A stretch of DNA of 51,449 bases, from the NCBI GenBank assembly GCA_028279895.1, contig JANQMY010000412.1, forward strand, positions 1 through 51,449, given 5' to 3'. The notes beneath the pieces were generated by a model. It was not told where the DNA came from. It saw only the letters and a list, made by a program, of their open reading frames with translations, and ran no database searches. This stretch comes from Alphaproteobacteria bacterium (lineage in GTDB: Bacteria; Pseudomonadota; Alphaproteobacteria; JANQMY01). A program made the position numbers and the translations under genes. How positions within the stretch are numbered: position 1 is the first letter of the stretch; each line of letters starts with the position of its first letter. Below are positions 49,217-51,449 of the stretch, in pieces.

Positions 49217-50319
49217 ACGGTGCCAATTTGGCCGCGGTGTCGCAGCAAGTGATCGGCGAGCACGCAAGCCATCATAGCCTCGCCCACGGGCACGGCGCGA
49301 ATGCCAACACAGGGGTCGTGCCGCCCCTTGGTGACTACATCCGTTTCCTGTCCGTCCTTCGTGATCGTTTTGACCGGCGCCAAAATGGATGAGGTGGGCT
49401 TCACGGCAAATCTGGCGACGATGTCTTGGCCGCTGCTGATGCCACCCAATATGCCGCCCGCGTTGTTAGATCCGAAGCGAGGGGCGCCATCGACAAGCCG
49501 GATTTCGTCGGCATTTTCCTCGCCAGACAGGGCGGCTGCATCGAAGCCGTTGCCGATTTCAACGCCTTTGACCGCATTGATGGTCATGAAGGCTTGGGCA
49601 ATGTCCGCATCCAGCTTGCCGTAGATCGGCGCACCGAGACCCGCCGGAATGCCGGTGGCGACGACCTCAATGACGGCGCCGCAAGAAGAGCCCGCCTTGC
49701 GCACCGAATTGAGATAGCTCTCCCATTCATTTACGGCATCCGCCGTCGGGCACCAAAACGGATTGCGGCCCACTTCGTCCCAGTCCCATTGGGCCGGATC
49801 GATTCGATGCGGGCCAAGTTGAACCAGCGCCCCGCGAATGGCCGTGTCGGGCCCCAGAATGTGGGATAGAATCTTACGAGCGATTGCGCCTGCGGCAACA
49901 CGTGCCGCCGTCTCCCGCGCCGATTGCCGCCCCCCGCCACGGTAATCCCGGACTCCATATTTTGCATCATAGGAAAAATCTGCGTGGCCGGGTCGATAGG
50001 TATCGCGGATGTCGGAATAGTCTTTCGACCGCTGGTCCTTGTTTTCGATCATTAGGCTGATCGGTGTGCCGGTGGTCACCGGTGTCGGCAGGCGATCATC
50101 CGAAAAGGTGCCCGACAGGATCCGCACCTGATCCGGTTCTTTACGCTGTGTCGTGAATTTAGACTGGCCTGGCCGCCGTTTGTCCAACCAAGGTTGAATG
50201 TCGGCTTCTGTGAGTTGAATGCCGGGCGGGACGCCATCGACCACGCAACCAAGGGCCGGTCCGTGGGACTCGCCCCAAGTCGTAACTCTAAAAAGATGGC
50301 CAAAGCTGTTGTGCGACAT
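49213..50319 (-). CDS. aroC: Chorismate synthase
   Basis: [74 protein letters not shown]. Confidence 0.98.
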   Translation of the reverse strand: MSHNSFGHLFRVTTWGESHGPALGCVVDGVPPGIQLTEADIQPWLDKRRPGQSKFTTQRKEPDQVRILSGTFSDDRLPTPVTTGTPISLMIENKDQRSKDYSDIRDTYRPGHADFSYDAKYGVRDYRGGGRQSARETAARVAAGAIARKILSHILGPDTAIRGALVQLGPHRIDPAQWDWDEVGRNPFWCPTADAVNEWESYLNSVRKAGSSCGAVIEVVATGIPAGLGAPIYGKLDADIAQAFMTINAVKGVEIGNGFDAAALSGEENADEIRLVDGAPRFGSNNAGGILGGISSGQDIVARFAVKPTSSILAPVKTITKDGQETDVVTKGRHDPCVGIRAVPVGEAMMACVLADHLLRHRGQIGTV

Positions 50320-50325
50320 AGCTAG

Positions 50326-50982
50326 TTATTCTGTGCTCTGATCAGTAGACTCTTCTGGCGTTTCGATCCTGTCCCGCCGGCTTGGTGAGACAATACCGAA
50401 TTGGTCGGGTAAGACCGGCGGCAAACCTTCGAGCCGCGTTCCGGTATAACGGCAAACATCCCGATAAGGATAGTCCTCAAAAGTTACGAGGGCCTTGTTA
50501 TAGGCTTCTCCATAATATGTTCGAATACGGATTTGCCGAGGATCCGTTTGGGCGCTTCTCACCATAATGTCGGTATCGCCCACAATAAACCGGTATTGGT
50601 CGCGGTCGCTCCAGTTGGGGCCGCGTCCCGGGGCGCAAGTCACGCCAATCGGCTGCAGTAATCCTGTCTCTACTTCGCCGACCAAGCGGTAATCCCCGGC
50701 GACAATTGCGTTGGCGGCGTCGATGTTGAATTGCCCTTTGTCCAGCGCCTCACCAAACTCGATGCGCGGGTCGGCGGGGAATAACTCTTTTGTCCAGCGT
50801 CCGATGCCAAAAATGTTCGGCACAAGGCCGGTGTTCAGCAAAATGGCCCAAATGACCATGGAACCTAGCAATGCCAGAATCAGCAATTGGACCCACAAGG
50901 GCCGTGCGGGCCGGGTGGCGGGGCTGTCCCGATCGGCCCGGCGGCGGGCCCTTTGCCGCTCCAGTCTTTGTCGATGCTTCAT
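50326..50982 (-). CDS. Hypothetical protein with one predicted TM segment
   Basis: Basic N-terminus then PLWVQLLILALLGSMVIWAILLNTGLV; no recognised domain; directly upstream of aroC on the same strand. Confidence 0.7.
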   Translation of the reverse strand: MKHRQRLERQRARRRADRDSPATRPARPLWVQLLILALLGSMVIWAILLNTGLVPNIFGIGRWTKELFPADPRIEFGEALDKGQFNIDAANAIVAGDYRLVGEVETGLLQPIGVTCAPGRGPNWSDRDQYRFIVGDTDIMVRSAQTDPRQIRIRTYYGEAYNKALVTFEDYPYRDVCRYTGTRLEGLPPVLPDQFGIVSPSRRDRIETPEESTDQSTE

Positions 50983-51018
50983 GGGTCCAGCTTATCGAAC
51001 GGCCCGTCGGCCCGATCG

Positions 51019-51449
<431 letters not shown>

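Overview
The window is a gene-dense chromosomal segment of an alphaproteobacterium, inferred from gene content and synteny. It is dominated by housekeeping metabolism: a 5'-truncated ETF-ubiquinone oxidoreductase, TPR lipoprotein, ispE, a WecA/WbpL-type glycosyl-1-phosphate transferase, a polyprenyl diphosphate synthase, glyQS, ppdK, nadABC with a NadQ-like regulator, tag, ygfZ, pyrC, a TPP enzyme, SRAP/YedK, tsaC, acyl-CoA dehydrogenase, an HDAC-like gene followed by xseB-ispA-dxs-tlyA-RNA methyltransferase, aroC, and a 3'-terminal partial fabI. I found no tRNA/rRNA, CRISPR array, transposase, prophage or recognisable defence system. The most interesting part is 18.0-21.7 kb. There an HD hydrolase, a tyrosine-phosphatase-like protein, a NadQ-like regulator with a degenerate Nudix core, and nadABC are tandemly arranged on the minus strand. 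Two near-palindromic operator-like boxes lie in the nadQ-nadA gap, and each overlaps a -10-like element. Several intergenic dyads are also worth testing: an 18-bp perfect palindrome at 34582, a 14-bp palindrome at 40853, a GANTC/TTAA cluster at 13924, and an inverted repeat around the annotated start of the cell-wall hydrolase at 14036. Functions come from reading the translated ORFs; no database search was run.
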